Shown here: piece after piece, positions 37,572-46,964 of the stretch
Layout: the number at the start of each line of letters is the position of its first letter
Position numbering within the stretch: position 1 is the first letter of the stretch
Assembly (NCBI RefSeq): GCF_029223865.1
Contig: NZ_CP119520.1
Coordinates: forward strand, 496,001-560,000
From: Telluria mixta
GTDB taxonomy: Bacteria > Pseudomonadota > Gammaproteobacteria > Burkholderiales > Burkholderiaceae_D
Length of the DNA stretch: 64,000 nt
Direction: 5' to 3'
Notes under the pieces: generated by a model
The model's input: only the letters and a program-made list of their open reading frames with translations
Database searches by the model: none
What the model was told of the DNA's origin: nothing
Position numbers and translations under genes: made by a program

Positions 37572-38624
37572 TCACACGCCGGGATGGTCCGCCAGGATGG
37601 CCGACACGCCCACGAAGGCGGGGTAATCGGCGGTAATCACATACGTCGGCACCTGCGCCAGGTAGCCGGCGAAGCGGCCCTTCTGCTCGAAACGGGCGCG
37701 GAAGCACGAGGCGTCGAAGCGCTCGCCAAGGCGGGGCACGATGCCGCCGCCGATGTACACGCCGCCCTGGGCGCCGAGGGTCACGGCCAGGTTGGCTGCG
37801 ATGGTGCCCAGCATGCCACAGAAGACCTCGATCACCTCGTCGCACACGACGCACGTGCCCGCCAGGCCGCGGCGCGTGATCTCGGGCGCATCCAGCGCCT
37901 CCACGGCACCGCCGCGCAGGTTCGCCAGCGCGCGGTAGATCAGTTCGAGGCCGGAACCGGACAGGAAGCGCTCGGCCGACACGTGGTCGAACTCGCGCCA
38001 GGCGAATTGCAGGATCGCCACTTCCGTTTCGTTGGCCGGGGAAAACGTCACATGGCCGCCTTCGCTGCGCAGCGCCGTCCAGACCGGCTTGGCGCCGGCC
38101 GGCAGGTTCTCGGCCGGCACCAGGCCGGACACGCCCAGGCCCGTCCCCGCGCCCAGCAGGCCGATCGGGCTGCCCGCCACGGGCGCGCCGCCGCCGACCT
38201 GGCGCTTCTCGCCGTCCGCCAGGTGCGGCAACGCCATCGCCAGCGCGTAGAAATCGTTGACGACGGCCAGCGCGTCGAATCCGCACTCGCGGCGCAGCGC
38301 CTCGATCGAGAATTCCCAGTGATGGTTGGTCATGCGCACGAAATCGCCGACGATGGGATTCGCGATCGCGATCGCGCCATGGCGGACGGCACCCGTGGCC
38401 GCCACGTGCGGCAGCGCCAGGTAGGCGCGCAGCGCGTCGGCGAGGGTCGCGTAGGCGGCACAGGGCAGGACTTCGATCAGCCCCACCGTGCCGGGACCGG
38501 TCTCCAGCGCAAAGCGCGCATTGGTCCCGCCGATATCGGCCAGCAGGCGCGGGCTCGCATATCGGGCGCTGTCGAGGCGCGGTTCGGTGGACGGATCGAC
38601 GATGGCAACGGGCGAAACGATCAT
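37572..38624 (-). CDS. glk: glucokinase
   Basis: 350 residues; phosphorylates glucose with ATP. The ATG at 38,624 is chosen because the ATP-binding [13 protein letters not shown] (29-41) then sits at the usual distance; the longer frame adds an unlikely 30 residues. Other family marks are [46 protein letters not shown] and [15 protein letters not shown]. It is a bacterial Glk (E. coli type), not a ROK kinase. Its neighbours are unrelated, and no sugar transporter is beside it. Confidence 0.93.
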   Translation of the reverse strand: MIVSPVAIVDPSTEPRLDSARYASPRLLADIGGTNARFALETGPGTVGLIEVLPCAAYATLADALRAYLALPHVAATGAVRHGAIAIANPIVGDFVRMTNHHWEFSIEALRRECGFDALAVVNDFYALAMALPHLADGEKRQVGGGAPVAGSPIGLLGAGTGLGVSGLVPAENLPAGAKPVWTALRSEGGHVTFSPANETEVAILQFAWREFDHVSAERFLSGSGLELIYRALANLRGGAVEALDAPEITRRGLAGTCVVCDEVIEVFCGMLGTIAANLAVTLGAQGGVYIGGGIVPRLGERFDASCFRARFEQKGRFAGYLAQVPTYVITADYPAFVGVSAILADHPGV

Positions 38625-38834
38625 GGCAGGCCGTAAGAAACAGATTCCTCGAAGCTTAAGGATTTCTTGGCTGCAGCGCAAGCATTTATTGTAGTTTAGG
38701 TACATCCGACCCAATATGCGGGCGAATTTGCGTAAAACCCGCGTACGCTGGCGAGTAGTCCAGCTACCAATGCAAAGGTTGTAATGACGGCATGAAGACG
38801 CGGCGGCGCCGCGCGGGCGGAGAGTGTGCGCGGC

Positions 38835-39788
38835 TCAGCCGTGCTTGGGCTTGAGCTCGGCGTTGGCCGGGGCGGCGGCGCAGTGGTCGTTCCATGCGTC
38901 GAGGCCGCCGAGCAGCGGACGGGCGCGATGGAAACCGTTCTTGACGAATTCCTTGGCGACCTGGGCCGCGGTAACGTCGTTCGGGCAGGAGCAATAGATG
39001 ACGATGTGGCGGTCCTTGTCGAGCGTGGCCATCAGACGTTCCGGCACGTTGTCGCCATAGACCAGCGCGCCCGGAATGCCCGCTTCCAGCTGGCGCGAGG
39101 TGACGCCGCGCGCGTCGACGATCAGCGGATCGTGCCCGGCCTCGACCAGGTCCTTGAGCTCGTCCATCGTGATGCGCGGCAGGTTGGCCCCGCCGAGATT
39201 GCGCTTGCGCTCGATGTACTTGAACAACACGAACAGCGCGAGCAGGAAGCCGACGACCATCAGCGCCGTGCTGCCCAGCGTCTCGAACCAGGCGATGACG
39301 TCGTCCACGCTGTTATGGAACCAGGCACCGAGGCCCATGCCCACGCCGCTCCACAGCAGGCCGCCGGCGACGGACAGCCAGACGAACTGTGCCGTCGTCG
39401 TGCCCATGGCGCCCGCGAGCGGCGGCGCGATCGTGTTGAAGCCGGGGATGAACTTGGCCACGACAAGGGATTTCGCGCCCCAGCGGCTGAAATTGTCCTC
39501 GGTCTGGCTGACGCACGAATCGGGCGACAGCGAAATCTTGCACAGCAGGCGCAGGATGCGCTTGCCATAGTAGCGGCCGGCGCGGAACCAGAAGTAATCG
39601 CTGATGAGGCAAGCCAGCACCGACGCGGCCAGGTACAGCGGCCAGTTGGCCCCGCCGTCGACGGCCAGCGCGCCCGCGATGATCAGCACCGGAAACGCGG
39701 GAATGGGCAGCCCGATCTGTTCGAGCAGGACGATGCCGAACACGATCAGGACGCCGTAGACGTGAATCAGGTGGGAGAGCTGGGCCAT
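38835..39788 (-). CDS. DedA-family membrane protein fused to a rhodanese domain
   Basis: 317 residues. The N-terminal 205 residues form a DedA/VTT membrane domain (VLLEQIGLPIPAFPVLIIAGAL, FRAGRYYGKRILRLLCKISLSPDSC, FSRWGAKSLVVAKFIPGFNTIAPPLAGAMGTTTAQFVW) with a final segment STALMVVGFLLALFVLFKYIE. A C-terminal rhodanese domain follows (ITMDELKDLVEAGHDPLIVDARG...GALVYGDNVPERL...HIVIYCSCPNDVTAAQVAKEFVKNGF). The loop CSCPND carries the expected active-site Cys. DedA proteins act in lipid flipping and membrane stress; the sulfur-transfer link is unclear. The start at 39,788 has GAGG close to it. Confidence 0.9.
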   Translation of the reverse strand: MAQLSHLIHVYGVLIVFGIVLLEQIGLPIPAFPVLIIAGALAVDGGANWPLYLAASVLACLISDYFWFRAGRYYGKRILRLLCKISLSPDSCVSQTEDNFSRWGAKSLVVAKFIPGFNTIAPPLAGAMGTTTAQFVWLSVAGGLLWSGVGMGLGAWFHNSVDDVIAWFETLGSTALMVVGFLLALFVLFKYIERKRNLGGANLPRITMDELKDLVEAGHDPLIVDARGVTSRQLEAGIPGALVYGDNVPERLMATLDKDRHIVIYCSCPNDVTAAQVAKEFVKNGFHRARPLLGGLDAWNDHCAAAPANAELKPKHG

Positions 39789-39859
39789 CCTCGTATGGTA
39801 GCGGAAAACACCCGCGGGCGTGGCGAAAGCGGCAACGTGCGCAGCCCGCGCGCAACACC

Positions 39860-41539
39860 TTATCCCGGTATCGCGGCCAGCAATTGCCGCGTGTAGGGAT
39901 GCTGCGGATTGCGATAGAGCTCGTCCGCATCCGCCATCTCGACGACGCTGCCGTGGTGCATCACCATCACGCGGTCGGAGATGTACTTCACCACGGACAG
40001 GTCGTGCGAGATGAAGATGTAGCTCATCCTGTACTCGTCCTGCAGGTCCTGCAGCAGGTTCAGCACCTGGGCCTGCACGGACACGTCGAGCGCGGACACG
40101 GATTCGTCGCACACGAGGATCTCCGGCTTCATCGTCAGGCAGCGTGCGATCGCGATGCGCTGGCGCTGGCCGCCCGAGAATTCGTGCGGGTAGCGGTCGA
40201 ACGCCTGCGCAGGGAGACCCACGCGTTGCAGCAGATAGCGCGCATGCTCGGTGCGCTCCGCATCATTCGCGCCGATGCGGTGGATGCGCATCGGCTCCAG
40301 CAGGATCTGGCCGACGGTGAAGCGCGGGTTCAGCGACGCATACGGATTCTGGAACACGATCTGGATGCGCCGTTTATACGCCTGGAACTCGGCATCGCTC
40401 ATCGCGACGAGATCGCGGCCATCGAACATCGCGCTGCCGCCCGTCGCGCGGTGCAGGCGCAGCAGCGTGAGACCGACCGTCGTCTTGCCCGATCCCGATT
40501 CGCCGACGACGCCCAGCGTTTTCCCGCGCGGGAGCGTGAACGACACGTCCTTCACGGCCTGGAATTCGCGCTTGCCGAACAGGCCTTCGCGCATATAAAA
40601 ACTCTTGGCGAGGTTGTTCACGACGAGGATGTCCTCGTCGCCGGGCGCATAGCCGCGCGTGCGCTGGGGCAGCGTGTCGCCGGGCCGGGCGCGTCCGCTC
40701 ATGTAATCGTCGATGACGGGCAGCCGCACGGGCCGCGCGTCGAGCGCCGGGCGGCAGTGCAGCAGCGCGCGCGTGTAGGCATCGCGCGGGTCGCCCAGCA
40801 CCTGGGTAGCAAGTCCCTCTTCGCGCACTTCGCCGTGGCGCATGACGATCACGCGGTCCGCGATCTCGCCCACCAACCCCAGGTCGTGCGTGATGAACAG
40901 CACGGCCATGCGGCGCCGTTGCTGCAGGGTCGCGATGAGTTCCATGATCTGCTTCTGGATCGTCACGTCCAGCGCCGTCGTCGGCTCGTCCGCGATCAGC
41001 AGCTTCGGTTCGCACGCGATGGCCATCGCGATCATCACGCGCTGCTGCTGGCCGCCCGACATCTGGCTCGGGTAGGCGTCGATCTTGTGCGCCGGATCGG
41101 GAATGCCCACTTCTTCCAGCAGTTCGAGCGTGCGGGCGCGCGCCTGGCGCTTGTTCATCCCCAGGTGCAGGCGCAGCACTTCGCCGATCTGGAAGCCGAC
41201 CGTGAACACGGGATTCAGCGACGACATCGGCTCCTGGAAGATCATCGCGATGTCCTTGCCGCACAGGCGCCGGCGTTCCGCGATCGGCAGGTCGAGCAGC
41301 TCGCGGCCTTCGAAGCGGATCGACGAGCCGGGATGGATGATCGTCGTCTCCGGCGGGAGCAGGCCCATCACGGCGAGCGAGCTGACGGACTTGCCGCTGC
41401 CCGATTCGCCGACCAGCGCGACGGTCGCATCCAGCGGCAGGCTGAACGAGATGCCTTTCACGGCCTCGAACGTGTTCTTTTTATCGGTCCGGAAGGACAC
41501 GCGCAGATCATGGACCTCGAGAAGATTCATGGTGCTCAT
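39860..41539 (-). CDS. yejF: peptide ABC transporter, double ATPase subunit (YejF-like)
   Basis: 559 residues with two ABC cassettes, each with a Walker A (GESGSGKS at 44-51 and GESGSGKT in the second half), an LSGGQ-type signature (QMSGGQQQRVMIAMAI; FSGGQRQRIAIARCL) and a Walker B (LLIADEPTTALDV; ILVCDESVSALDV). The order matches YejF, which powers uptake of oligopeptides and microcin C-type peptides. The ATG overlaps the yejE stop (ATGA). The last residues (LLAAIPG) end at TAA. Confidence 0.93.
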   Translation of the reverse strand: MSTMNLLEVHDLRVSFRTDKKNTFEAVKGISFSLPLDATVALVGESGSGKSVSSLAVMGLLPPETTIIHPGSSIRFEGRELLDLPIAERRRLCGKDIAMIFQEPMSSLNPVFTVGFQIGEVLRLHLGMNKRQARARTLELLEEVGIPDPAHKIDAYPSQMSGGQQQRVMIAMAIACEPKLLIADEPTTALDVTIQKQIMELIATLQQRRRMAVLFITHDLGLVGEIADRVIVMRHGEVREEGLATQVLGDPRDAYTRALLHCRPALDARPVRLPVIDDYMSGRARPGDTLPQRTRGYAPGDEDILVVNNLAKSFYMREGLFGKREFQAVKDVSFTLPRGKTLGVVGESGSGKTTVGLTLLRLHRATGGSAMFDGRDLVAMSDAEFQAYKRRIQIVFQNPYASLNPRFTVGQILLEPMRIHRIGANDAERTEHARYLLQRVGLPAQAFDRYPHEFSGGQRQRIAIARCLTMKPEILVCDESVSALDVSVQAQVLNLLQDLQDEYRMSYIFISHDLSVVKYISDRVMVMHHGSVVEMADADELYRNPQHPYTRQLLAAIPG

Positions 41540-42546
41540 TTCAGTTTCGGATCCAGCGCATCGCGCAGCGAATCGGCGAACAGCGAGAACGCCGTCACGA
41601 GCAGGGCCATGGCAGTGGCGGCCGCCGTCAGCTGCCACCATTTGCCGAGGATGAGTTCATTCTGCGCCTCGTTCAGCATGCTGCCCCACGAGACGACGCC
41701 CACCGGCACGCCGAAGCCGAGGAACGACAGGATCACTTCGGCCTTGATGAAGCCGACGACGAGGATCGACATCTGCACGAGCGCCACGTGCGACACGTTC
41801 GGGAAGATGTGCACGAACATCTTGCGCCAGCCTGATGCGCCGATGGCGTCGGCCGCCATCACGTACTCACGCGCCTTGTGCTTGATGTACTCGGCGCGGA
41901 TCAGGCGGTACGGTCCCGTCCAGCCGGTGAGGCCGAGGATCAGCACGATCGTCAGCACGCCCTTCGTCTGCAGCACGGCGGCCACGGTGAGGATCATCAG
42001 GATCGAGGGAATCGCCGTGAACACGTTGTAGAACCAGTTGAACAAATCGTCGACCAGCCCGCCGTAGAAGCCTGACAGCGCGCCGAACAGGGTACCCAGC
42101 GCGACGGCGACGAACGCGGCGACGAGGCCCACGACGATCGACGTCTGCCCGCCCTTGATCGTCTTCCTCACGATGTCGTGGCCCCATTTGTCGGCGCCGA
42201 ACGGCAGTGTCGTCCGTTTGACCGCGTGCGCCGCGTGGCCCTGCCGCGCCAGCTGCGCCTGTAGATCGGCGATGTCGGCTGCCAGCGGATCGAACGCATT
42301 CGGCGGCGCCGGGCGCGGCGGCTGCGCGAGCGCGGCCAGCGCCGGATCGGGCCCGATGAACGTCGGCGGCGCGTAATTGACGGCCACTTCGTCTTCCCAG
42401 TCGGCCGCGACCAGGCCCGTGGCGGACAGCGCCACCGACAGCAGGAACAGGCACACGACGGCCAGCGAGACCATCGCGACGCGGTCGGCGCGCAGGCGGC
42501 GCCAGGCCAGCGTCCACAGGCCGGGAGAAATCGACGACTGCATCAT
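41536..42546 (-). CDS. yejE: peptide ABC transporter permease (YejE-like)
   Basis: 336 residues, an OppC/DppC-type permease. Membrane segments include VAMVSLAVVCLFLLSVALSATGLVA near the N-terminus, then TSIVVGLVAAFVAVALGTLFGALSGFYGG and later segments. The inner loop has the EAA-like DAIGASGWRKMFVHIFPN motif. A periplasmic insert (about 45-100, Pro/Ala-rich) separates the first segment from the core, as in YejE. The start overlaps the yejB stop (ATGA), and the stop overlaps yejF, so the three genes are tightly coupled. Confidence 0.92.
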   Translation of the reverse strand: MMQSSISPGLWTLAWRRLRADRVAMVSLAVVCLFLLSVALSATGLVAADWEDEVAVNYAPPTFIGPDPALAALAQPPRPAPPNAFDPLAADIADLQAQLARQGHAAHAVKRTTLPFGADKWGHDIVRKTIKGGQTSIVVGLVAAFVAVALGTLFGALSGFYGGLVDDLFNWFYNVFTAIPSILMILTVAAVLQTKGVLTIVLILGLTGWTGPYRLIRAEYIKHKAREYVMAADAIGASGWRKMFVHIFPNVSHVALVQMSILVVGFIKAEVILSFLGFGVPVGVVSWGSMLNEAQNELILGKWWQLTAAATAMALLVTAFSLFADSLRDALDPKLK

Positions 42547-43481
42547 CTGAGCTGCACGCGCGGATCGACGGCCTGGTACATCAGGTCCGCCAGCAGGTTG
42601 AACACCATCGTGGCGGCGGCGACGTAGACCGTGATCGCCTTGATGACGGGGAAGTCGCTGCGTTCGACGGCAAGGATCACTTCGCGCCCGATGCCCGGGA
42701 TGCCGAAGAAGCGCTCGAGCAGGAAGGCGCCGATCAGCAGCGCCGGCAGGTTGGCCATGACGTATGTGATGATGGGGATGGCGGCATTGCGCAGCACGTG
42801 TACCCACACGATGCGCCGCTCCGGCAAGCCTTTCGCGCGCGCCGTGCGCACGTAGTCCTGCCCCACCTCATCCAGCACGAAGCTGCGGAACAGGCGCAGG
42901 GTTGGCGCCAGCGACACGGTGAGGCCGATCAGGATCGGCAGGGTGGCGTAGCGCAGCAGGTTTTCGGTGAAATGCTCGCCCCAGCCCTGCACGGGGAACA
43001 GCCCCAGTTTATAGGCGAGCCCGTACTGGAACACGATGATGTAGACGAGGATCGAGATCGACATGCCCACCGTGCACGCGACCATCACAACGCGGTCCGT
43101 CAGCGAGCCGCGCACGAACGCGACGGCGAGCGCCAGCGCGATGCCGATCGCGGTCTCCAGCACCGTCAGCGGCACGAGCACCGTCAGCGACGGCCCCAGG
43201 CGGCTGGCGATGATGTGCGACACGGGTTCGCCCGTTGCCCAGGCGTTGCCGAAGTCGAACGTGACGATCTGCTTCACGAAGATGCCGAGCTGGACGTACC
43301 ACGGCGCATCGAGCCCCAGCTGGGCGCGGATATTCGCGATGGCGCGCGCGTCGGCCATCTTGCCCGCCAACAGGTACGACGGGTCGCCGCCGACCCAGTT
43401 GAACAGCACGAACACCAGAACGACGACGCCGGCCATCGTCGGCAGCATCTGCCACAGGCGCCGCAGGATATAAGCAAACAT
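42543..43481 (-). CDS. yejB: peptide ABC transporter permease (YejB-like)
   Basis: 312 residues, a DppB/OppB-type permease (MFAYILRRLWQMLPTMAGVVVLVFVLFNWVGGDPSYLLAG; VRTARAKGLPERRIVWVHVLRNAAIPIITYVM is the EAA loop). I prefer the ATG at 43,481, where FAYILRR is the normal start; an ATG seven codons upstream (43,502) is possible. It begins the yejBEF unit. The substrate-binding protein gene (yejA) is not beside it: upstream is a 300-base gap and a divergent TonB-dependent receptor gene. Confidence 0.92.
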   Translation of the reverse strand: MFAYILRRLWQMLPTMAGVVVLVFVLFNWVGGDPSYLLAGKMADARAIANIRAQLGLDAPWYVQLGIFVKQIVTFDFGNAWATGEPVSHIIASRLGPSLTVLVPLTVLETAIGIALALAVAFVRGSLTDRVVMVACTVGMSISILVYIIVFQYGLAYKLGLFPVQGWGEHFTENLLRYATLPILIGLTVSLAPTLRLFRSFVLDEVGQDYVRTARAKGLPERRIVWVHVLRNAAIPIITYVMANLPALLIGAFLLERFFGIPGIGREVILAVERSDFPVIKAITVYVAAATMVFNLLADLMYQAVDPRVQLR

Positions 43482-43599
43482 CGGGATTCCCGGGTGAGTC
43501 ATCGAATGCGTTCGGAACTATAGACCAGATTGCGCCGCCCCTGCCGGGAAAAGATGTCATGGGGCCATAACCAAAAGGATGGACTGTTGTGGCGTTTAC

Positions 43600-43632
43600 G
43601 CAATATGCATTGTCATCGTATTGACATATTGC
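43600..43632. promoter_or_regulatory. nested inverted repeat in the yejB/TonB-receptor divergent gap
   Basis: GCAATATG (43,600-43,607) and CATATTGC (43,625-43,632) are exact inverted arms. Inside them TGTCA and TGACA form a second pair with the same centre. A TTGACA at 43,621 overlaps the right side and could be a plus-strand -35. A repressor or activator site for the receptor gene, the transporter genes or both is plausible. Nothing else was found in the 300 bases between 43,503 and 43,802 except an AT-rich stretch. Confidence 0.4.
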
Positions 43633-43802
43633 ACGCTGCGGTGGTCTGATGCGTTGCCAAAAAATGAATTCTAAGTTTTTGGACAATGAGAGAGAGCCTA
43701 CATCATTAGATTTTCCAGTCCGGCATATGCATACCATGAATGTTCGGAATCTGGAATGCATCGATGCTCAGCCTCGCCATCGAAGCCCCATTTGGAGTTG
43801 TA

Positions 43803-46574
43803 ATGTATCAAAAGAAAGCTATCGCACAAGCAGTCACGCTCGCCCTCGCCTATGCGGCGCTGGGCGCTGCACCGGCCATGGCGCAAGACGCCCAGGGTCC
43901 GATCCAGCGTGTCGAAATCACCGGTTCGAGCATCAAGCGCGCGACCGCCGAAACCGCCTCGCCGGTGCAGGTGGTCAGCCGTGAAGACCTCGCCAAGTCC
44001 GGCAAGGGTACCGTCGCGGAATACCTGCAGACGCTGACGTCGGACGGCGCCGGTTCGCTGCCGACCGGTTTCGGCAACGGCTTCGCCGCCGGTTCCACCG
44101 CCATCTCGTTGCGCGGCCTGGGCGCCACCTCGACCCTGGTCCTGCTGAACGGCCGCCGCATGGCACCGTTCGCGCGTGCCGACGACGGCCAGAAGAGCTT
44201 CACCGACCTGTCGACCGTGCCGATGGAAGCCGTCGAGCGCATCGAGATCCTGAAGGACGGCGCCTCGTCGACCTACGGCGCCGACGCAATCGCAGGCGTG
44301 GTCAACATCATCCTGCGCAAGGACTTCACCGGCACGACCTTCAAGGCCGAAGTGGGCGAATCGCGCTACCACGACGCCGGCACCGGCAAGGCCGCCCTCA
44401 CGTGGGGCAAGGGCCGCCTGGACGAAGACGGCTACAACGTCATGGTCAACGCCGAGTTCTACGGCAACCAGTCGCTGCTGAACAAGGACCGCGCCAGCCG
44501 CGAATGGATCGGCCACGGCGACATCCGTCCGTGGGGCTATCCGGCCAACACCCAGTTCGCCGCCGGCTACATCACCCCGGGCGCATCGAGCCCGACGCCG
44601 ACCGGCGCGCTGCGCGATCCGAAGACCGGCAACTACGTGTCGCTGCCGGGCTGCTCGCAATTCTCCGTCACCACCGCGCAGGATCCGGCCGGCGGCTGCC
44701 TGTGGTATTCGGACCAGTTCCGTTCGATGCAGCCGAAGATCGGCGGCATGAACTTCTACACCCGCTTCACCAAGAACCTGAACAACGACCTGCAGTTCTA
44801 CGCCGAAGCCGGTTACTCGAAGCGCGACACCGAATTCACGCTGACCCCGCCGTCGACCAGCGGCACCATCGCGTTCCCGCCGAATGCCGCCAACCCGACC
44901 GGCATCATCAACTACGGCAACGCGATCCTGATGGGCGCCAGCCACCCGCAGAACCCGTACGGCGCTCCCGTGCGCCTGCGCTACTCGATGTTCGACGTCG
45001 GCCCCAGCACCCGCTCGGCCGACAACGAATTCTCGCGCTTCGTGTTCGGCCTGAAAGGCACCGTGGCGGGCTGGGACTTCGACACCGGCCTCACGCACTC
45101 GCAGTCGGCGCTCGACCTGAACTACAGCAACATGATCAACATGAAGGTGCTGCAGGCCGCGCTGGGCGATTCGACGAACGCCCTGTTCCCGTACTACATC
45201 GGTACGCAGGCGGGCAAGAACCCGGCGTCGCTGTATGCCGCCATGGTCACGAACGCCGTGTCGCATTCGACGACCAAGCTCGACATCCTCGACTTCAAGG
45301 CGTCGCGCGAACTGATGCAACTGCCGGGCGGCGCGCTGGGCCTCGCGGTCGGCGGCGAATACCGCCACCAGTCGCTGGACAACCCGTCGCTGTCGGGCAC
45401 GTCGGACGGTTCGATCAACTCGTCGTACGTGGCTGCCCAGGGCTCCCAGAATGTGTCGGCCGTGTTCTTCGAAGTGGCCGCACCGATCATCAAGACGGTC
45501 GAGCTGAACGCCGCCGTCCGCTACGACAAGTACAAGGACTTCTCGTCGACCACGCCGAAATTCGGCGCCAAGTGGACCCCGCTGAAGACGTTCGCGCTGC
45601 GCACGACCTACACGGAAGGTTTCCGCGCTCCGGGTCCGGCCGAATTCAGCCCGGCCTCGCAGAGCACCGGCAACTCGGCCGTGCGTGACCCGATCCGCTG
45701 CCCGGGCGGCACGCCGGCCGCCGGCGGTGCCACCCAGGCCGACTGCTCGATCACCATCGGCGCCGTCAAGGTCGGTAACCCGAACCTGCAGCCGGAAAAA
45801 TCGAAGGGCTACACGCTGGGCATGGTGTGGGATCCGTTCGACGGCACCGCGCTGTCGCTGGACGCCTTCAAGATCAAGCGCTCCAACGAGATCAACCCGC
45901 TGTCGTACGTGGAAGCCGCCGCCCTGCCGACCGCGATCCGCAACGACAACAACCTGGTCGTGAACGGCGTGGCGATCCCGAACACGGGCACGCTGCTGCT
46001 GTCGAAGGCACCGTACCAGAACTCGAGCTTCACCGAAGTCAAGGGTATCGACCTGGACGTCAAGCAGCGCTTCCGCCTGGGCGACTACGGCCGCGCCACG
46101 GTGGGCCTGACCTGGACCCACGTCGCGTCGTGGGTGCGCGCCGAGAAGAACGGCACGCGCTACCAGTACGCCGGCACGCACGGCAACTGCGACACGTCGG
46201 ACTGCGCCGGTACGCCGAAGGACAAGATCAGCACGACCCTGTCCTGGGACCGCCAGAACCTGAACGTGACGGCGACCGCGAACTACCGCGCCGACATGCA
46301 GAACGTGTACTTCGCGGGCGACAAGTGTGCCTCGCAGTACGCGAACGGCTCGCCGGCACCGGGCAACTGCCGCCTGGCGTCGTTCACGACGATCGACCTG
46401 TCGGCCCGTTACCAGGTCACGCAGCAACTGCAGGTCTACGGCTCGATCACGAACCTGTTCGACAAGATCGCACCGCTGGATCCGCTGACCTACGGCGGCA
46501 TGAGCTACAACCCGATGGACGCCAGCGGCGCCATCGGCCGCTTCTTCAAGGCTGGCGTGCGTTACCAGTTCTGA
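43803..46574 (+). CDS. TonB-dependent outer-membrane receptor (first of three)
   Basis: 923 residues. GGAG lies six bases before the ATG at 43,803, which gives a signal peptide (MYQKKAIAQAVTLALAYAALGAAPAMAQ). The TonB-box region is IQRVEITGSSIK. The plug domain (VQVVSREDLAKSGKGTVAEYLQTL, ISLRGLGATSTLVLLNGRRM, VERIEILKDGASSTYGADAIAGVVNIIL) covers about 45-180. The 22-strand barrel ends with a C-terminal Phe (FKAGVRYQF). The whole chain is close to the receptor at 52,833 in motif order and in its end (NLFDKIAPLDPLTYGG). Substrate unknown; the type resembles receptors for peptides or glycans in this group. yejBEF diverges from it. Confidence 0.92.
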   Translation: MYQKKAIAQAVTLALAYAALGAAPAMAQDAQGPIQRVEITGSSIKRATAETASPVQVVSREDLAKSGKGTVAEYLQTLTSDGAGSLPTGFGNGFAAGSTAISLRGLGATSTLVLLNGRRMAPFARADDGQKSFTDLSTVPMEAVERIEILKDGASSTYGADAIAGVVNIILRKDFTGTTFKAEVGESRYHDAGTGKAALTWGKGRLDEDGYNVMVNAEFYGNQSLLNKDRASREWIGHGDIRPWGYPANTQFAAGYITPGASSPTPTGALRDPKTGNYVSLPGCSQFSVTTAQDPAGGCLWYSDQFRSMQPKIGGMNFYTRFTKNLNNDLQFYAEAGYSKRDTEFTLTPPSTSGTIAFPPNAANPTGIINYGNAILMGASHPQNPYGAPVRLRYSMFDVGPSTRSADNEFSRFVFGLKGTVAGWDFDTGLTHSQSALDLNYSNMINMKVLQAALGDSTNALFPYYIGTQAGKNPASLYAAMVTNAVSHSTTKLDILDFKASRELMQLPGGALGLAVGGEYRHQSLDNPSLSGTSDGSINSSYVAAQGSQNVSAVFFEVAAPIIKTVELNAAVRYDKYKDFSSTTPKFGAKWTPLKTFALRTTYTEGFRAPGPAEFSPASQSTGNSAVRDPIRCPGGTPAAGGATQADCSITIGAVKVGNPNLQPEKSKGYTLGMVWDPFDGTALSLDAFKIKRSNEINPLSYVEAAALPTAIRNDNNLVVNGVAIPNTGTLLLSKAPYQNSSFTEVKGIDLDVKQRFRLGDYGRATVGLTWTHVASWVRAEKNGTRYQYAGTHGNCDTSDCAGTPKDKISTTLSWDRQNLNVTATANYRADMQNVYFAGDKCASQYANGSPAPGNCRLASFTTIDLSARYQVTQQLQVYGSITNLFDKIAPLDPLTYGGMSYNPMDASGAIGRFFKAGVRYQF

Positions 46575-46582
46575 TGACAGAC

Positions 46583-46653
46583 AGCCGGTTCGCCGGCTGA
46601 TCGCGGCACGATAAGAAACAGGACAGTGAGCACTCACTGTCCCGTTTGTTTTT
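46583..46653 (+). terminator. hairpin and intrinsic terminator after the first receptor
   Basis: A small hairpin (AGCCGG TTCG CCGGCT, 46,583-46,598) is followed by a terminator: GGACAGTGAG / CTCACTGTCC (46,621-46,642) with a two-base centre, then CGTTTGTTTTT. It ends transcription of the first receptor gene. Confidence 0.8.
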
Positions 46654-46964
46654 GGTGCACCGCCGCACCAAAATGGCGCAGAATGTTGTAATTACGCATC
46701 AATTAAATTTCGAATAAAAAACTAAATACAACATTAAAAGCAAAATTTATTTTACGTATTTTTTCTATCAGGAAAACAAAATTTGATATTTACAGCTCAG
46801 ATGCATATATGCATATTTACTCGTTGACTTTGTTTATTAGCAATGATGTCATTGTCTTGTAGCAAATAAAAATTCCCTCCCAAAAGGATGGGGGTAGATC
46901 AATAACAGGATCTGCGAGCCGGCGCGTAGTCCGCCCGGCCCAGCTCAGAAGGGACTCAAGACAA
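46654..46964 (+). promoter_or_regulatory. AT-rich upstream region of the second receptor
   Basis: No gene. The stretch 46,675-46,870 is strikingly AT-rich for this DNA and contains the 14-base palindrome ATGCATATATGCAT at 46,801 and a TTGACT at 46,824 that could be a -35, without a good -10. A GGGG-rich stem-like element (CCCTCCC AAAA GGATGGGG) lies near 46,880-46,895. The region probably holds the promoter of the second receptor; a ribosome-binding site GAAGGGA precedes the ATG at 46,965. Confidence 0.5.
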
